DNA of 64,000 nt from Vitis vinifera (lineage: Eukaryota > Streptophyta > Magnoliopsida > Vitales > Vitaceae), in the NCBI RefSeq assembly GCF_030704535.1, contig NC_081822.1, positions 3,153,001 to 3,217,000 on the forward strand, written 5' to 3'. Shown here in pieces: positions 1 through 12,706 of this stretch (position 1 is its first letter; the number at the start of each line of letters is the position of its first letter). A model generated the notes under the pieces. That model was not told the DNA's origin, did no database searches, and saw only the letters and a program-made list of their open reading frames with translations. A program made the translations under genes and the position numbers.

Positions 1-1975
1 TTATCAATATACTTGTAGAAATATATATATCATTATTGATTAGCATGACATAGAATAATATATAACTTTCAGACAAGGAATAAAAATCAGAACAGGTAAA
101 GAAATACTGGCTGCAGTTAATGAAGACATAAAATTACAGTTTTTGATTTTGGTTATTGTACTTATAGTTGTTGACAGCAGATATTATACTCCTCTATAAA
201 TGCAACCTGTAATTTTTCCTAAACCGCAACTCTCAATCACAGTTTTCTCATAGGAAAAAAAAATTAAAAATAACTTAATCTACATTGAGGTCTACATGCT
301 CACATGAACTACATTGAGAGTTATTTTAGAGCTTAATCTATATCTAGCTTTCTTTTTTCTAAATAATATTAGTTTGGGTCAAAACTTGTGAAGAGATATG
401 ATTAAAATTTCTGGACCAACATCCCCAACCTGTTCAACCCCAGCATAAATGCCTAAAAAGAGCATTTGAGACCGGGCTGACAAATAGATCCCCACCTGCC
501 CAAACTCAATACAATTGTTCCCAAACTAAATACAACTGTTTAGGAGCTATCTTACAGAGTAGTAGTTTCTGAACCACAGTATAGCTCTCCTTCCTGACCT
601 GGGCCATGGCTTTGTCTGTATCAGTGCTTATGCTCCTTTTTGGCTACAAATCTTGCTGCCCTACCAATCTCTCGAGTAGAGTGCAGTTTCCGGCATCACC
701 AGTGCTTGACGGCCAAGAGATGCTAATCTGAAATTTGTGGAGCCCAGTGCAAAGTATGGAATGGACTCTGAGCAAATATTCGATGGGTGAATTTTGATGA
801 ATACCAAGCAACTAGGCAACAGAAAACATAATTGTCTGTTGTAGATTTCCTCTTTGTTGGTTCTTTCACCTGCTTGACCATTTTTTTTATTCTCCAAGAT
901 TTTGGAAATTTTTATCATGTAACGTATAGAATAGTACTTTCATGTGGCATCTTGTTGTGTGATTGGGTTACATTATACGTACTTCTGGAATTAATATCTT
1001 ATTTATAATCATTGAAAAGTATACTTCAAATTCTAACTTCTGACTGTGTTAACACATCAGATGCACATGGCCGTACGGTTTTAAAATTTCATTAGGCCAA
1101 ACAAACCAAATATTCCCCCTTAGCTAAATATGAGCTTGCGGCCGAAGTCATTGAAGTCATGTTAAGATTTTTGAAATTATAAAATACGGTTAAGATGTTT
1201 TATAAAATAATAATAGATGACACATCTTTTTCAATAGGGCCGGTTCCTGCAGAATAGAGGACTTGAATAAGTCTTTTAGACACAAAGTTACCTCTTTTCA
1301 CAAGGTTAGGCATGAAAAACAAAATGCTTGGCAATGAGATAAAAGAGGGTTATAAAGTCCGAATCACCTTGCACCAATTGTTTTGTGAGCTGGAGCATGC
1401 TCTCACATTTCTACAATGGCAAGGCAGATACGACGGTTGTTCCTTCAACCTATATACCAGTTAGGTGCTTATCTTGGGGGCCCCCACTCTTTACTGCAAC
1501 CAGTAACACACAAGTAAAACAAGATAAAGAGGCCACCATTCTGTCCTGCAACCAATAACACACAATTAAAACAAAATAAAGAGTTCAATTCTCATCTCCA
1601 GCAGCTGAAGATTGTTTCCCCCTAATAAGCAAATTGGTGAGAATGGGTATTTGTGTACTCCTTTGTTCAATAGCAATTCCAAAACACTTAATCTAGCAAC
1701 TTTGCATTATTGTTGCCATAGACACATTTTCCTAAATACATAAAAGCCAAATAGATAACATGATCGAGATCAACTATCAATCAATACCATTGATTCACCA
1801 ATAGACTGAGTTACCACAAAATAACCAAGCACAACAACCATTGCAATATTTACAATAATGTACAATTAATTGAAATAAGAGGATTATAAGTTCAGTCTTG
1901 TCTGTACAACAGGAGAGAAAACAGAGATAAAAGAATATTTTTCCTTGGTTCAGTTCACTGAGGGAACAATGATTT
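1..1975. other. 3' flank of gene 1, no gene recognised
   Basis: This AT-rich stretch lies downstream of the stop codon of the minus-strand gene that ends at 1976. The part nearest that gene probably includes its 3' UTR. I found no exon with coding character here; the longest open frame (661-918, minus) shows no recognisable domain or splice partner. The only structure seen is a short direct duplication at 1494-1583. Confidence 0.5.
1494..1583. repeat. Two-copy direct repeat, 52-bp spacing
   Basis: A 38-nt segment at 1494-1531 (starts ctgcaaccagtaacacacaa) recurs at 1546-1583 (starts ctgcaaccaataacacacaa) with about four mismatches. The copies are separated by 14 nt. This looks like a local duplication in non-coding DNA; no function is implied. 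Confidence 0.8.
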
Positions 1976-4900
1976 TCAGAGTGCCTTCATAATGAATTTG
2001 CTGGTCGTGTGAACCCCCTTTGCAGCCAGTTTCATTACAGCACGACTCCTATACAACCTGCATTCCATATTTCATGTCAAGATTCAATGAATTGAACACA
2101 AAAACAATTCAGATACATATAAATCATGCAGAAAATGTCCACCAACTGATGCTCCAAAGCTTTGTTAAAGAAGTTTTATGAAAATCAGTATCTATTTATA
2201 GGGCATCACCAAAATGAATCACTTTTTTTAAGTAGAAAAATATTGAGCATGTTGATTCAGTTGTGGTTAGAACTGTTTTCAGGTTCTTTTTTTTTTCTCT
2301 TTTGATGGATTAGAACTGTTTCCAGTTTCTGAAAATAACAAATCAGATAACCTCTAAAATAGATGTTTGGCTAGTTGCTCTTAGAAAGCTGTTTTTGAAA
2401 ACATACAGTAAATTGATGTCCTCAAGAATTTTGCCACTGACAATAAAATCATTGGAAACATGGAAAAAAAGGAGGGCTATTATTTTTCATATTCTTAATA
2501 TTGCAAGCACGCAATAACTAAAATGATCCAATAATCATAGGTTCTATTATATGATAAAAAAAATACACGTTTTTCAAAGAACCATTCATTTCTGTTGCCA
2601 AACAGACCTTTAATTTTCTATTGCTCACTTCATCAGGGTTTTAACTTTTAAGTTAGGTTTTCCACTATCAATTGTCAAAAAGATAACTGAAGCTAAATCA
2701 GAAATCATGCACGCTTAAAAATTTTACTAAAATCATTCAAAATTTCATTAGGTAACTAACAGTCATCAGGTCCAAATTAAAAGATGCTAAGATTTTTAAA
2801 ATAACTCAAAATCAAACAAGAATGTTCTGAGACTTTATTAAAACACAAGACTATTGTTCTAATTGATCCATCCCCATGCCAATAAAGATTAATTGATGAG
2901 ATGCTCATACACAATGCCATAGTAATTAAAAATTTTTTCTACAGGTGACACTCTCTTTTTCAGGGGTACAATGTTATCAACTTGAGAATTCCATCTCCTC
3001 ATCACCCAAAAAGGCCACAAGGGCTAATAATGATAATGATTAAAATTAATTTGTTAAGGTTGCAGCATTGAATGAATATAATATAATAAATATCTCGAGC
3101 AGTTACAAGTTCTTCAAGTGCTCTTCACTGCTCTACAAGTTCCAGGTTTCAGTAAGCTTTTTATGAAGAGATTATCAAGATCTGTTTGGACCCCAATGCA
3201 GGTAGTATGGTTCCATAATAAGCTTCACAAGGGATATAGGCAATTGTTCAACTAAGACTGCTAGACCCATATAACATCAGACAGCTCTTACAAATTTATC
3301 ATTTCTTCAAGCATAAATTGGGAGCCATTTGCCACCCCCCCAACAAAAAAAAAAAAAAAATTGAAGAATTGAAGACATACTGCATGATAAAACTTGCCTT
3401 GCATTTGACATTCCATCAAAAGTAATGCCTAGAGGATCATCTTTGGCATGACTCATGATTAAAAAATTTGTGGAAAGTAAAATCATGTGTGTACTCTACT
3501 TTAGGTTTCTTTAAAAACAGCAGTAGGTTAAGAGGCAAGAGCATGCAATCAAAAGTTCGAAGTATAGGTAAACTCACCCTGCTAAAGCAATTCCCCAAGT
3601 CGCTAAGGTATAAAACATCATCCCAGCATGCCAAACACTTGCCATCTTTTCGTACTTGTTCATGCTAGATACTGATACTGACACAGCTGCAAGTCAAAAA
3701 TTTCAGAGAGATGAGATGAGTAACAATCAATGACATGATAATACTTTCCTTTTAGTTTAGACAACAATCAGAGCTAGATGGTTATTAAATTAATAAAAGG
3801 CTAAAAGCATAATTATTCCTTTAAAGTTGCAGGAAGGAGGATTGAAGAATGTTGAGAAACCCTTCAGTGTCTAAAAACTAAATAACAAATTTCAAAGAGG
3901 TTCTAATATCAAGCATCAGCCATGTGAAAGTACCTACTAGGTGCCAAAAGTGCTTACAACGATTGGATATCAATGCCATTTAAGATTTAAAGTAAGTGAG
4001 CAAAATTTGAATGAGACCAGATCCATTATTTATTCTGCAAACAAAGATAAGCATCTTTTTCACACACACACACACACACATATATGTATGTATGAAAACA
4101 AAGTAAGCATTTTGAATCGATTACTAATCTTTAACAAATGCAAAACTTCTCACATCTTCATGCATAAGCACTTAGTGAACTTTGTCACCAAGGTACAGTC
4201 ATTTTTTTTTTTTAATAAATTCATTAGCCAGTGTTAAAATGAAAAAAATAATGTCGGAGAGGTTAAAGGGAAAGCGAGTGGGAGAGTCTGCAAAAGGGGC
4301 CCAAACCTCTCTTCCTGGGTCTGATTCAGTGGTAAAGGTTTGGCCTTCCTGCTGGAAGGGGCTGAGACCTGCATTTGTCTCAAGGTAGGGAAGTGTTTCA
4401 GAAAATCTTGGGTGGAGGGGGGCAGAAGGTACCAATTGGAGTTGCATAGTAACAAAGCAGGATGTTTTTTGTTTTGTACAGCTTGGGATGTGGAAGGCAA
4501 GAGATTCTCCTTGGTGTTTCCTGAAGGAAGGGGTGTGGTTGGGGGTTGGAAACTCTTGGCTGGAAAGTTGAGAAGTTTGGGTTTTTCCTTGGCCCAGAGG
4601 GGAGAAGAGTCTAAAGCCTCTGGTGGGAAGGAGTACTCCATAGTGGAGGTGGAGACTTCTAGCTCTGTTGAAATTCATAATGCGGTGTGGCTGGAAATTG
4701 AAAAGAAAGTGATTGTCAGTAATGAGGAAGTTCTGAAAGGGAGCTTGGGAGATTTGGGGGGGGGGACTCTCTGACCCACCCCCTAACCTCGTCTCTCTTA
4801 AGTCCTGGGCTTAGTCCATTTGAAGGTTGAAAGGAAATCTTCACCAAGCTCTGTTGAGAGGACCCCTTATCCTCTTCGAGTTTGAAGATGCTGGCGAAGC

Positions 4901-7900
4901 TGAGTAGGTGTTCCATATAGGGGTGAAGTGGTTTAGGGGAAAAAGTATCTTTTTGGATTGGTGGAACCCCTCTGTTGGGTGTCTCACTGAGGACAAGGAG
5001 TTTCGCATGGTGTGGGTTAGAATTCTGGGTATCCCTCTGCATCTTTGGGGGAAAAGTCTGTTCAAAAGTTTGGGGGAAGCTTGTGGCTGTTTTGTAGCTG
5101 TTGATGAGGATACGTCAGAACACAGGTTTTTGCAGTGGGCTAGGATTCTTGTTAAAGTAAGAGGGTGGAACTTTTCTAGTTCCCTGCAGGTGGTGGTTGG
5201 TTCCACCAGTTACGCAATCCATCTGTGGTGGGAGACTCTTCCTTGGAAGAGTGAGGTGCAACCCTTGCAGCGTTGCAAAGGAAGGGGGGGAGGGGATGAG
5301 GGTGTGGATGGGTCACACACCCCTCAGAGAGTAGCTAAAGTTCTTTCTGTGAAGGGGACTAGCCTGGTGTCATTGGATGACCCGCTGTTCTCTGCAAAAG
5401 GGGAAAAAGGCACCATCCCTGATCTGATGGAAGCAGTTGTCGGTGCAGAGACCAGTCTGCCCCCTGCAAGTGATGGGCTGGAGCTTAGTGGAGGGGGCTC
5501 TTCTGAGTTGGGCCAGCCTGCTTTCTTGTTGGGCCCAGAGAAAGGTGCTAACATTAAAAGGCCTCCTTTTTTTAAAGCCCAATTAGATTTGGGTCGGGAC
5601 TGCCCCTTAAGGAGAGGGGAAAAGTTTTGTCTTTGGATCCTTTTCTCCTCCTCTCCCTTGTGCTTTTCCTCCAGATCGGTGCCATAGCAGCTCGTCGACT
5701 GCGTTGGCCTCCTTTGAAGGCCCGGATCCTTGTGCATCAACTCCGATGGTTTTGGTGGCGATTTTGAAGCCTTTGGCTGATGATGCCCTTCTAGAAGAAG
5801 TCCTTAGATTCCAAGGTACACTCTCTTCATCCCGTACTTCTTGGGGGGAAGGGCCTTCTTCTTCTTCTTCTTCTTCTTCTTCTCTTTCTTCTTCTCTTTG
5901 GGCTTCGGGCTTTGCTGTTGTTGGTGGGGACTGTAGAGGGAGTGTGCTTGTGAAGGTAAGGGGTGATTCCCTCGAGATGGCTTCTCCCAACGCATTAGAG
6001 AAAGGGGTTGAAGCTATGAAAGGGCCTCTGTCTATGGTTTTTCCAGACGGCTTAGAGGTCGTCTTCCCTGAAAATGTTTATCTTGGCGAGGGCTTGCTTT
6101 TCTGACAAGGAGCTCTCCAGGTTCAAAGAGTTTAGCAGTTTCTTGGGAATGCCACTTGAGGGGTGTGATAAAGAAATCCGCTTGTTGCTGAGTAAGTAGT
6201 GGAAAAAGGCTGGTAATGGGACCCCTTGTAAAGGAAGGAAAAAGAAATCGATGCCTGTTTCTCACTCTGAAAGGGAGTTTAGGAGGTTGGATTATTCGAT
6301 CAATTATGAAGATTCTGCGCTTGCGTCCAGAAGGAGTGACAAAAAATATTGGGAACTAATTTCAATGGATTAATGAAGATCAAAATCCTCTCTTGGAATG
6401 TTAGAGGGCTCAATGATGGGGGGAAACGTAAACTGCTTAAGTCAATGGTTAGGTCCCAAAAGGCAGATTTGGTTTGTCTTATTGAGACAAAAATGCAAGA
6501 GATGTCGTTAAAGGTGGTGAAAAGTCTAGGTGTCGGCAGGTTTTTGGATTGGGGTGCAATTTATGCTAGGGGAGCGTCCGGAGGCATCCTGATTTTTTGA
6601 GACAAAAGAGTTTTGGTCCTGTTGGAGCTAGAGTGCGGAGGCTTCACCATCTCGGGTCATTTTAGGAATGTGGAAGATGGTTTTGTTTGGGTGTTCATTG
6701 GTGTCTATGGTCCAGTCCTCTCAAAGGAAAAATAGGACTTTCGAGATGAGTTGTGTGCGATTAAAGGCCTATGGGACGATCTATGGTGTAAGGGGGGATT
6801 TCAACTCTGTTGGATTTCCAAGGGAAATGAGGAATGAGTTCAATTTGACAGCAGAGATGATTCTCTGAAGTCATTGAGGAATTGAGACTGAAGGATTTAC
6901 TCCTTTTTGGTGGCTAGTTCACGTGGTGTGGTGGCTCTAACTCTCAAGTTGCGTCAAGATTGGATCGTTTTTTAGTTTCCGATGAGTGGGAGAACCACTT
7001 CCCGGGTACTTTCTAATGCACTCTTCCCAGAATTGCCTCTGATCACTGCCCCATCGCTCTAGAGGGTGGAAGTGCTAAAAAAGGCAAGACCCCTTTCTGT
7101 TTTGAGAATATGTGGTTGTTAGCGGATGGTTTCAAAGAGTTAGTGAGGAAGTGGTGGACTGAGTATCCAATTGCAGGGAGTAGTAGTCATTGCCTTGTTG
7201 AGAAGTTGAAGGCTCTTAAAAAATATCTTAGCGTGGAACAAAGAAGTTTTTGGCAACGTCCCCTTTAAGAAATCAGAAGCCTTTTCTCATGTTCAATTAT
7301 GGGACTCTAAAGAGAGAGATAATCCCCTTGCTATTGAGGAGGCAGAGGTTAGAAAAGAGGCTTTGGAGGAGTATAAGAAATGGGCTTTATTGAATGAAGC
7401 TTCTTGGAGATAGAAATCTAGGAAAATCTGGCTAAAAGAGGGCAACAAAAAAGCTAAGTTTTTTTATAAGATGGCCAATGCCAGGGTGAGAAGGAATTTA
7501 TTATCCAAGGTGAAAATTAAGGGGGTTACATTGACCGACAAAGAAGAGACCAAGGTTGGGGTGTGCAGGGCTTACCAAACTCTGTTGACTAAAAATGGGG
7601 ACTGGAGGTTGAGTCTTGGGAGTCTTCAGTTTAGAGTGTTGGGAGAAGAAAGGTCTAGAAGCTTAGAAGAGCCCTTTTCGGAAGATGAGGTGTTTGAAGC
7701 CCTTTCCAGCCTTTCTGGTGACAAAGAGCCAGGCCCAAACGGCTTCACCCTGGCGTTATGGCACTTCTACTAGGATTTCACTAAAACTGAGATTATGTCT
7801 CTCTTCGAAGATTTCTTCCACTTCGACACATTCCAAAGGAGCTTACACTCCACTTTCCTTGTTCTAATTCCAAAAAAAGGGGGTGCGGAAGAGTTGAAAG

Positions 7901-10900
7901 ACTTCAGACCGATTAGTTTGATTGGGGGATTGTACAAGCTTCTCGTCAAAGGCCTAGAAAACAGGTTGAAGTCAGTTGTGGGGGGGAGGGGGGGGGGGGG
8001 GGGTTTCAGATAACCAACATGATTTCGTTCGAGGTATACAAATTATGGATGTTGCCCTAATCGTAAATGAGGTTGTGGATTCTAGGTTAAAGGCCAACGT
8101 CCCTGGCCTCCTCCTAAAATTGGACGTTGAGAAGGTGTTTGACCATGTCAATTGGGACTACCTCTTTGTTGTCATGTCTAATATGAGGTTTGGAGAAAGA
8201 TGGATTATCTAGCTTTTTAGTCTTAATCAACGGAACTCTTTCCAGTTTTTTCCACAGTACTAGGGGCTTGAGACAAGGCGACCCGCTATCCTCCTATCTT
8301 TTGATTTTGGTCATGGAGTCTCTTAGTCAACTGTTGTCTAGAGCCAATTGTGGGGGTTTCATTGAGGGGTTTAAGATGGGAAGAAACAGTGGGGAAGGGA
8401 GGGACTTGCTTCATCACCTATTTGCTCACGACACTAATTTTTTGCAACACCAATAGTGAAAATCTGAGCTACTCGAGTTGGGTGTTTTTGTGGTTCGAGG
8501 CGATCTCCAGTGTAAAAGTGAATAGAGATTAAAGTGAGGTTATCCCCGTAGGAAGGATTGAGTCTTTGTAGGATGTTGTTTCGGTGATGGGATATAGAGT
8601 TGGGAAGCTCCCTACTTCTTATCTAGGACTTCCTTTGGGTGCCTCCTTCAAAACTTCTAGAGTGTGGGATGCAGTGGAAGAGGGGTTTAGGAAAAGATTG
8701 TCTTTGTGGAAAAGGCAATATCTCTCTAAGGGAGGGAGGCTCACCTTGATAAAAAGTACTTTATCAAATCTCCCTATTTACTTTCCATCTCTCTTTGTTA
8801 TTCCGTTGAAGGTGTGTGCAAGACTTGAAAAGATTCAAAGAGACTTTTTGTGGGGCGATGGTGCCTTAGAGAAAAAAACCCCACTTGGTAAATTGGAACT
8901 TGGTTTGTATTGATAAGGAGGGAGGCTTGGGAATATGTAGACTTGTGGATTTAAACAAAGCCTTGGGAAATGGAGTTGGAGATTTGCGGTAGAGAGGGAG
9001 CCTTTTTAGAAACAAGTCATCATCAACAAATTTGAGTTAAAGGAAGGACGGTGGTGTTCGAGAGTAGCAAGGGGAGGCTACGGTGTGGGGGTGTGGAAAG
9101 CCATTAAAAAAGAATGGGATTACAGATCTCATTTTATTGTTGGGAATGGGAGAAAGGTCAAGTTTTGGAAAGACTTGTGGTGTAAGGACCAAACGTTGAA
9201 AGAAACTGTCCCTAACCTATACCGATTGGCAGTTAACAAAGACGAGTAGGTGTCAAATGCTAGCGAGGGGAGTGAGGAGTCAGGTTGTTGGAATCCTCCA
9301 TTCTTAAGGCATTTTAATGATTGGGAATTGAAAGAGGTGGAGGGTTTGTTTCAAAATTTGAATCCTTTGATGGTAAGAAGAGAAGTGGAGGATGTTTTGA
9401 GCTTTAAAGAAAGTAAGGATGGCATTTTCTCTGTTAGATCCCTCTACAACTCCTTCACGAGGGCCTTTAGTGACCCTTTTCCTTGGGGTCTTATTAGGAG
9501 GTCTTGGGCTCCTATGAGGGTGAGCTTTTTTGCTCGGGAAGCTTCTTGGAACAGAATTTTGACCATCGACCAACTCAAAAAGAGGGGATGGAATATGCCG
9601 AATAGGTGCTACTTGTGTAAAGAGAAAGAGGAAACTACTGATCATTTATTCTTGTTTTGTAAAAAGGCTACAATGCTTTGGAGTTTGATTTTCTCCCTTT
9701 TTGGTGTGCAGTGGGTTTTGCATTCTTCAATTAAAATGAATTTGCTTGGTTGGCATGGTGCCTTTGTGGGTAAGAGAAGGGAGAGATTTACTTTATAGAA
9801 TGGCTATATGTCTAGATAGATGTCTAGATAGGGGAAAGGTTTTTTTGTCTTTTTTGGCGTTCTGATTGTATACTTCATGTGTACTTTATTGTTTTCGCCG
9901 CTTCTAGGCACTTCTAATACAAGCTCTATTTACCTATCAAAAAAAAATGGAGACTCCCTCCTATATCACATGCCCATATTTACTGAACATGTATGTCAAC
10001 ATTTGCACTTGAAACAAGCATGCTTGGTGTGCCTGCATAATATGATACAGATGAAAGCAACAAAACTAGTGCAGAAAGTATATATCCGTCTAGAACTGCA
10101 CATTGCTTACAAGGTTTTATCAATATTTGCAGTTGAAAAAAACAGGCTTTATGTATTAGTGTGACATGGGACAAAGTAAAGCAACAGAGTATAGAAAGGG
10201 GAAGTCATTTTACATCCGTCCAGTAGGGTTGCTACCACATGTTGCAGGTTTTAAGAAGTGATAATGGTTTATAATATACCATAAGTTCAATAATGCCATT
10301 TTACTTTTCTTTTCTTTTCTTTTCTTTTATTTTAATTTTTTATGTGCACCACAAGTTCAATAAAACAAGAATAGTCAATATTGAAAGTTCACTGCATGCA
10401 TACCCTTCTGCAGCTCCTCTGGTGTCAAATTCTGCAAATCCAGGGGAGGAAATCAATGAGAGGTGGAGATGCATCAGAAAAATTGGAACATGAGCCATAC
10501 GTTTTTTTTAGTTACATACCAGGGTTTTTGGGTTTGACAAAATGCATCTCGCAATAAAGTTGGCTACCCCATCCACGACATGTTCCTCACTAATAACTAC
10601 ATAATTTTCATCATCAATTTCACTCCATTCTTCAACTTTATTAGGAACTGCTTCATCTGTGACCCACACCCACCAACTGGGTTCTTCAGGATCAACATTA
10701 ATAAGAATTTCAGCAGAATGCAAATCCTCCCCTGATCAGAGAAACAGAACCAAGCAACCAGCAAGGGCTTAGCATTAACTTCTTTTTTTTTTTTTTTTTT
10801 TTCTCTTTATAGGAGATTAGCTTTGACTTCAAGAAAAGTAAGAGCTAATGGCATTGAAGCATAAAACACTATATTGCCATTGAATAAATCAAAGAACCTG

Positions 10901-12706
10901 TGGCCTCCTTGAAAGGAAAACCATTGGTGGCCCCATCAACTGATGCACCATGGAGGGATTTAAGTCGACTTAGGAAGTGTTTAGAGTCCACAGTAGCTGC
11001 AAGACGAGCATGCAGCTGCCATCAGGAGCAAAAGAAAACACAATTTTAGCTTCAACTTCATGATTCTCCGTGAATATTCAATATTCCAACAAAGAAAACC
11101 CCATTGATGGAATACTTCTTAAAAAGGAAGTAATACAATGCAAATTCAAGATCATGGTTTAATGTTAGTATACTACATGAAGAAAAATGAAACAAAAAGT
11201 TTCACAAGTTCAAATAACTAGGCTTGAATCCCCAATGCAATGGAGACATAGACAAGTAAAAATCATCTATTGATATTTCCAATTTTCCCACTACATTTTT
11301 AGCAACTGATCTTTGAACAAAGCATCGATTGTGAATTTTTGCTCATCAGTCCCCCCGTTCTAAAGCAATGATCTTTCATGTCAAAGTCTGCTAAGTGTTG
11401 CATAACCACCGCACATGGTCCTACTCTCATATTTTCCATCCCTTTTTACTTTCAATTAATCCCACTCCTCAAGTGGATTGCTAACCAGATTATTTGGCAA
11501 TATTTGAACCATCAGAAATCACCATTTTAACTTTGTTTTCTGTGAGCAATAAGAATTTGCATGGATATTTTGAGAATAGTACATGGCATGCCCATTTGTC
11601 AAGACATGCACCTTGGTCTTGTCAACTTTACTCTTCCGTTTTAAATATTTTTATTCTTGAGATTTATAATTGTACGTTGAAATTTATATAATTCCATTAC
11701 TTTTTTATTGAGTGCATTTTTACAATGCTTGAAATTTTAAATTTTTTATTGATTGGATAAGATTTTGAATCGTATCTTATAAAATTGATATGCATCTCAA
11801 GTCACGTTTCACATTTCACTTTTCTGTGTCGTGCCTAAGTTAAAGGAGACTTTTGCACCTTAAGTGCTCTTGTGACTTTTAAAACTATGGGCATACCAAA
11901 GAAACAGTTCATTAAATTACAAGAAGAAAGTAGACATCCCAGTCCACTGCACAAAAAATGTCCTTTCAAAATGTGTGTTTATATCCCGTCAAAATCTATT
12001 GTGTTTGCGACCATAAATGCCCCTTAGCACACTCACAATAAAGTGGCCATTACACAAAAGCGATGGTATGAGTTTCAATAGTTTTTGCCGGGACAACAAC
12101 AGTTATTTCAGAGTTCTTACGCATGAGTTTTCACGCAGTGAAACGGATTACCTGTTGATAATGAACAAACAATCCATGAAAAAAAAAATGGGAATTACCA
12201 ACAGAACGATTAAATAAGAATTCACAAAATAGTCAATCCATAATCTGAAAATACCCTATAACACATCATACCGTTATCATATATCACAAACAACCAAATG
12301 TATGTTGTCTATGGACAATCTTTTTCTCCAGTCTTGAATTCCAGATAAAACGTCGCAAAAAAATAAATAAATAGATAAAAATAGAAGAAAGAATTTGAGA
12401 AACGAGCCGAGATACAGAAAAAGGTATACGCACATCGGGGGGGCAATCTTTAGATAAGCAAGGCGAATGTGAGAGATCTTGAAGGAGCTCCAGATTCTTC
12501 TGAAGCAAGCTTCTGAGACGTCGATTCTCCGTTCGGAGAGACTCTAAATCATGATTCGACGGCGGAGAATCATGATCATGATTATAATCGTGATCGTGGT
12601 GATGCTGATGGATATGGTGATGAGTTTCGATAGCGGACCAAGCCACCTCGGCAACCTCCAAGACAGTCTTCGCCACTTCTATGGGAACATTGCCGTGTCC
12701 TACCAT
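1976..12706 (-). CDS. Conserved plant protein of unknown function, His-rich N-terminus, C-terminal membrane-like segment
   Basis: Six coding exons join in frame (minus strand): 12706-12434, 11015-10898, 10731-10520, 10431-10404, 3686-3578 and 2057-1976, giving 822 nt or 273 aa. All introns are GT/AG. The ATG at 12704-12706 opens an exon beginning MVGHGNVPIEVAKTVLEVAE. Residues about 29-47 are rich in His and Asp (HHHIHQHHH, DHDYNHDHD), which could bind metal. Residues about 53-77 form a short Leu-rich coiled coil. The middle has an acidic Trp-rich stretch (PSWWVWVTDEAVP). Residues about 226-252 (WHAGMMFYTLATWGIALAG) look like one membrane-spanning helix, followed by a basic tail ending in MKAL. 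The family occurs in many plants, but I know of no established function. The gene structure is well supported. Intron 4 (10403-3687) is 6.7 kb because a LINE sits in it in the opposite orientation. Confidence 0.88.
4063..4095. repeat. CA/TA microsatellite
   Basis: A run of alternating CA followed by TA/TG dinucleotides lies in intron 4 of the minus-strand gene. It is a simple repeat of about 30 nt. Confidence 0.85.
4340..6340 (+). pseudogene. LINE ORF1 remnant (DUF4283-like gag)
   Basis: Broken reading frames at 4340-4774, 4908-5687 and 5704-6105 encode pieces typical of plant LINE ORF1. The segment with VRILGIPLHLWGKSLFKSLG (near 5007-5066) resembles the core of the DUF4283 domain that precedes the zinc knuckle in these proteins. 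A Ser-rich run is encoded by a TTC/TCT microsatellite near 5862-5895. Frame changes and stops separate the pieces, so no single product can be made. The assignment to DUF4283 is by motif memory and moderately sure. Confidence 0.65.
5862..5895. repeat. TTC microsatellite in LINE ORF1 remnant
   Basis: About ten TTC units in tandem within the LINE ORF1 remnant encode poly-Ser on the plus strand. The run probably arose by slippage after insertion, or belongs to a Ser-rich linker of ORF1. Confidence 0.8.
6361..7070 (+). pseudogene. LINE endonuclease domain remnant
   Basis: The frame starting near 6373 reads MKIKILSWNVRGLNDGGKRK and continues with the LVCLIETKM strand. These are the first conserved blocks (SWNVRG and the catalytic ET) of the AP-like endonuclease of plant L1 LINEs. 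A stop follows GGILIF at 6598-6600. Later pieces in other frames (GDFNSV near 6796, an SRLDRFL-like block near 6960, and an IASDHCP-like block near 7030) complete the domain. The copy cannot encode an active enzyme. Confidence 0.82.
7471..9798 (+). pseudogene. LINE reverse transcriptase and zf-RVT remnant
   Basis: Blocks of RVT_1 are readable across several frames: FRPISLIGGLYKLLVKGLEN near 7903-7962, LLLKLDVEKVFDHVNWDYLF near 8110-8169 (palm motif A) and [14 protein letters not shown] near 8263-8304 (motif B). The catalytic motif, F-x-D-D in related copies, reads FAHDT near 8423, so the first Asp is replaced by His. The zf-RVT segment (KKRGWNMPNRCYLCKEKEET) lies near 9578-9637. A run of more than 20 G (7980-8003) interrupts the RT frame. 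The element is clearly inactive. Confidence 0.85.
7980..8003 (+). repeat. Poly-G tract
   Basis: An almost pure run of G (23 of 24 bases) occurs inside the LINE RT remnant and shifts its reading frame. Such a run can form a G-quadruplex on the plus strand. It may also be unreliable in assembly. Confidence 0.75.

Larger units (their letters stand above)
4235..9950 (+). mobile_element. Near full-length degenerate LINE (L1-type non-LTR retrotransposon)
   Basis: The order of domains is that of plant L1-like LINEs: an ORF1 gag-like region (about 4340-6340), an AP-type endonuclease (from 6361), reverse transcriptase (about 7650-8900), a zf-RVT Cys/His domain near 9600-9660, and an A-rich tail (ctatcaaaaaaaaa) near 9940. 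Numerous stops and frameshifts break all reading frames, so the copy is dead. It lies in sense orientation on the plus strand and therefore antisense inside intron 4 of the gene at 1976-12706. The 5' boundary is approximate and I could not find convincing target-site duplications. The GC content is visibly higher than in the flanking intron. Confidence 0.88.

Noticed and set aside
4199-4678. Open frame of 159 codons on the minus strand
   Set aside because: It is the antisense shadow of the LINE ORF1 remnant, and has no domain or splice partner.
5607-5990. Minus-strand frame with a poly-Glu run
   Set aside because: It is the complement of the TTC microsatellite in the LINE ORF1 remnant, not a gene.
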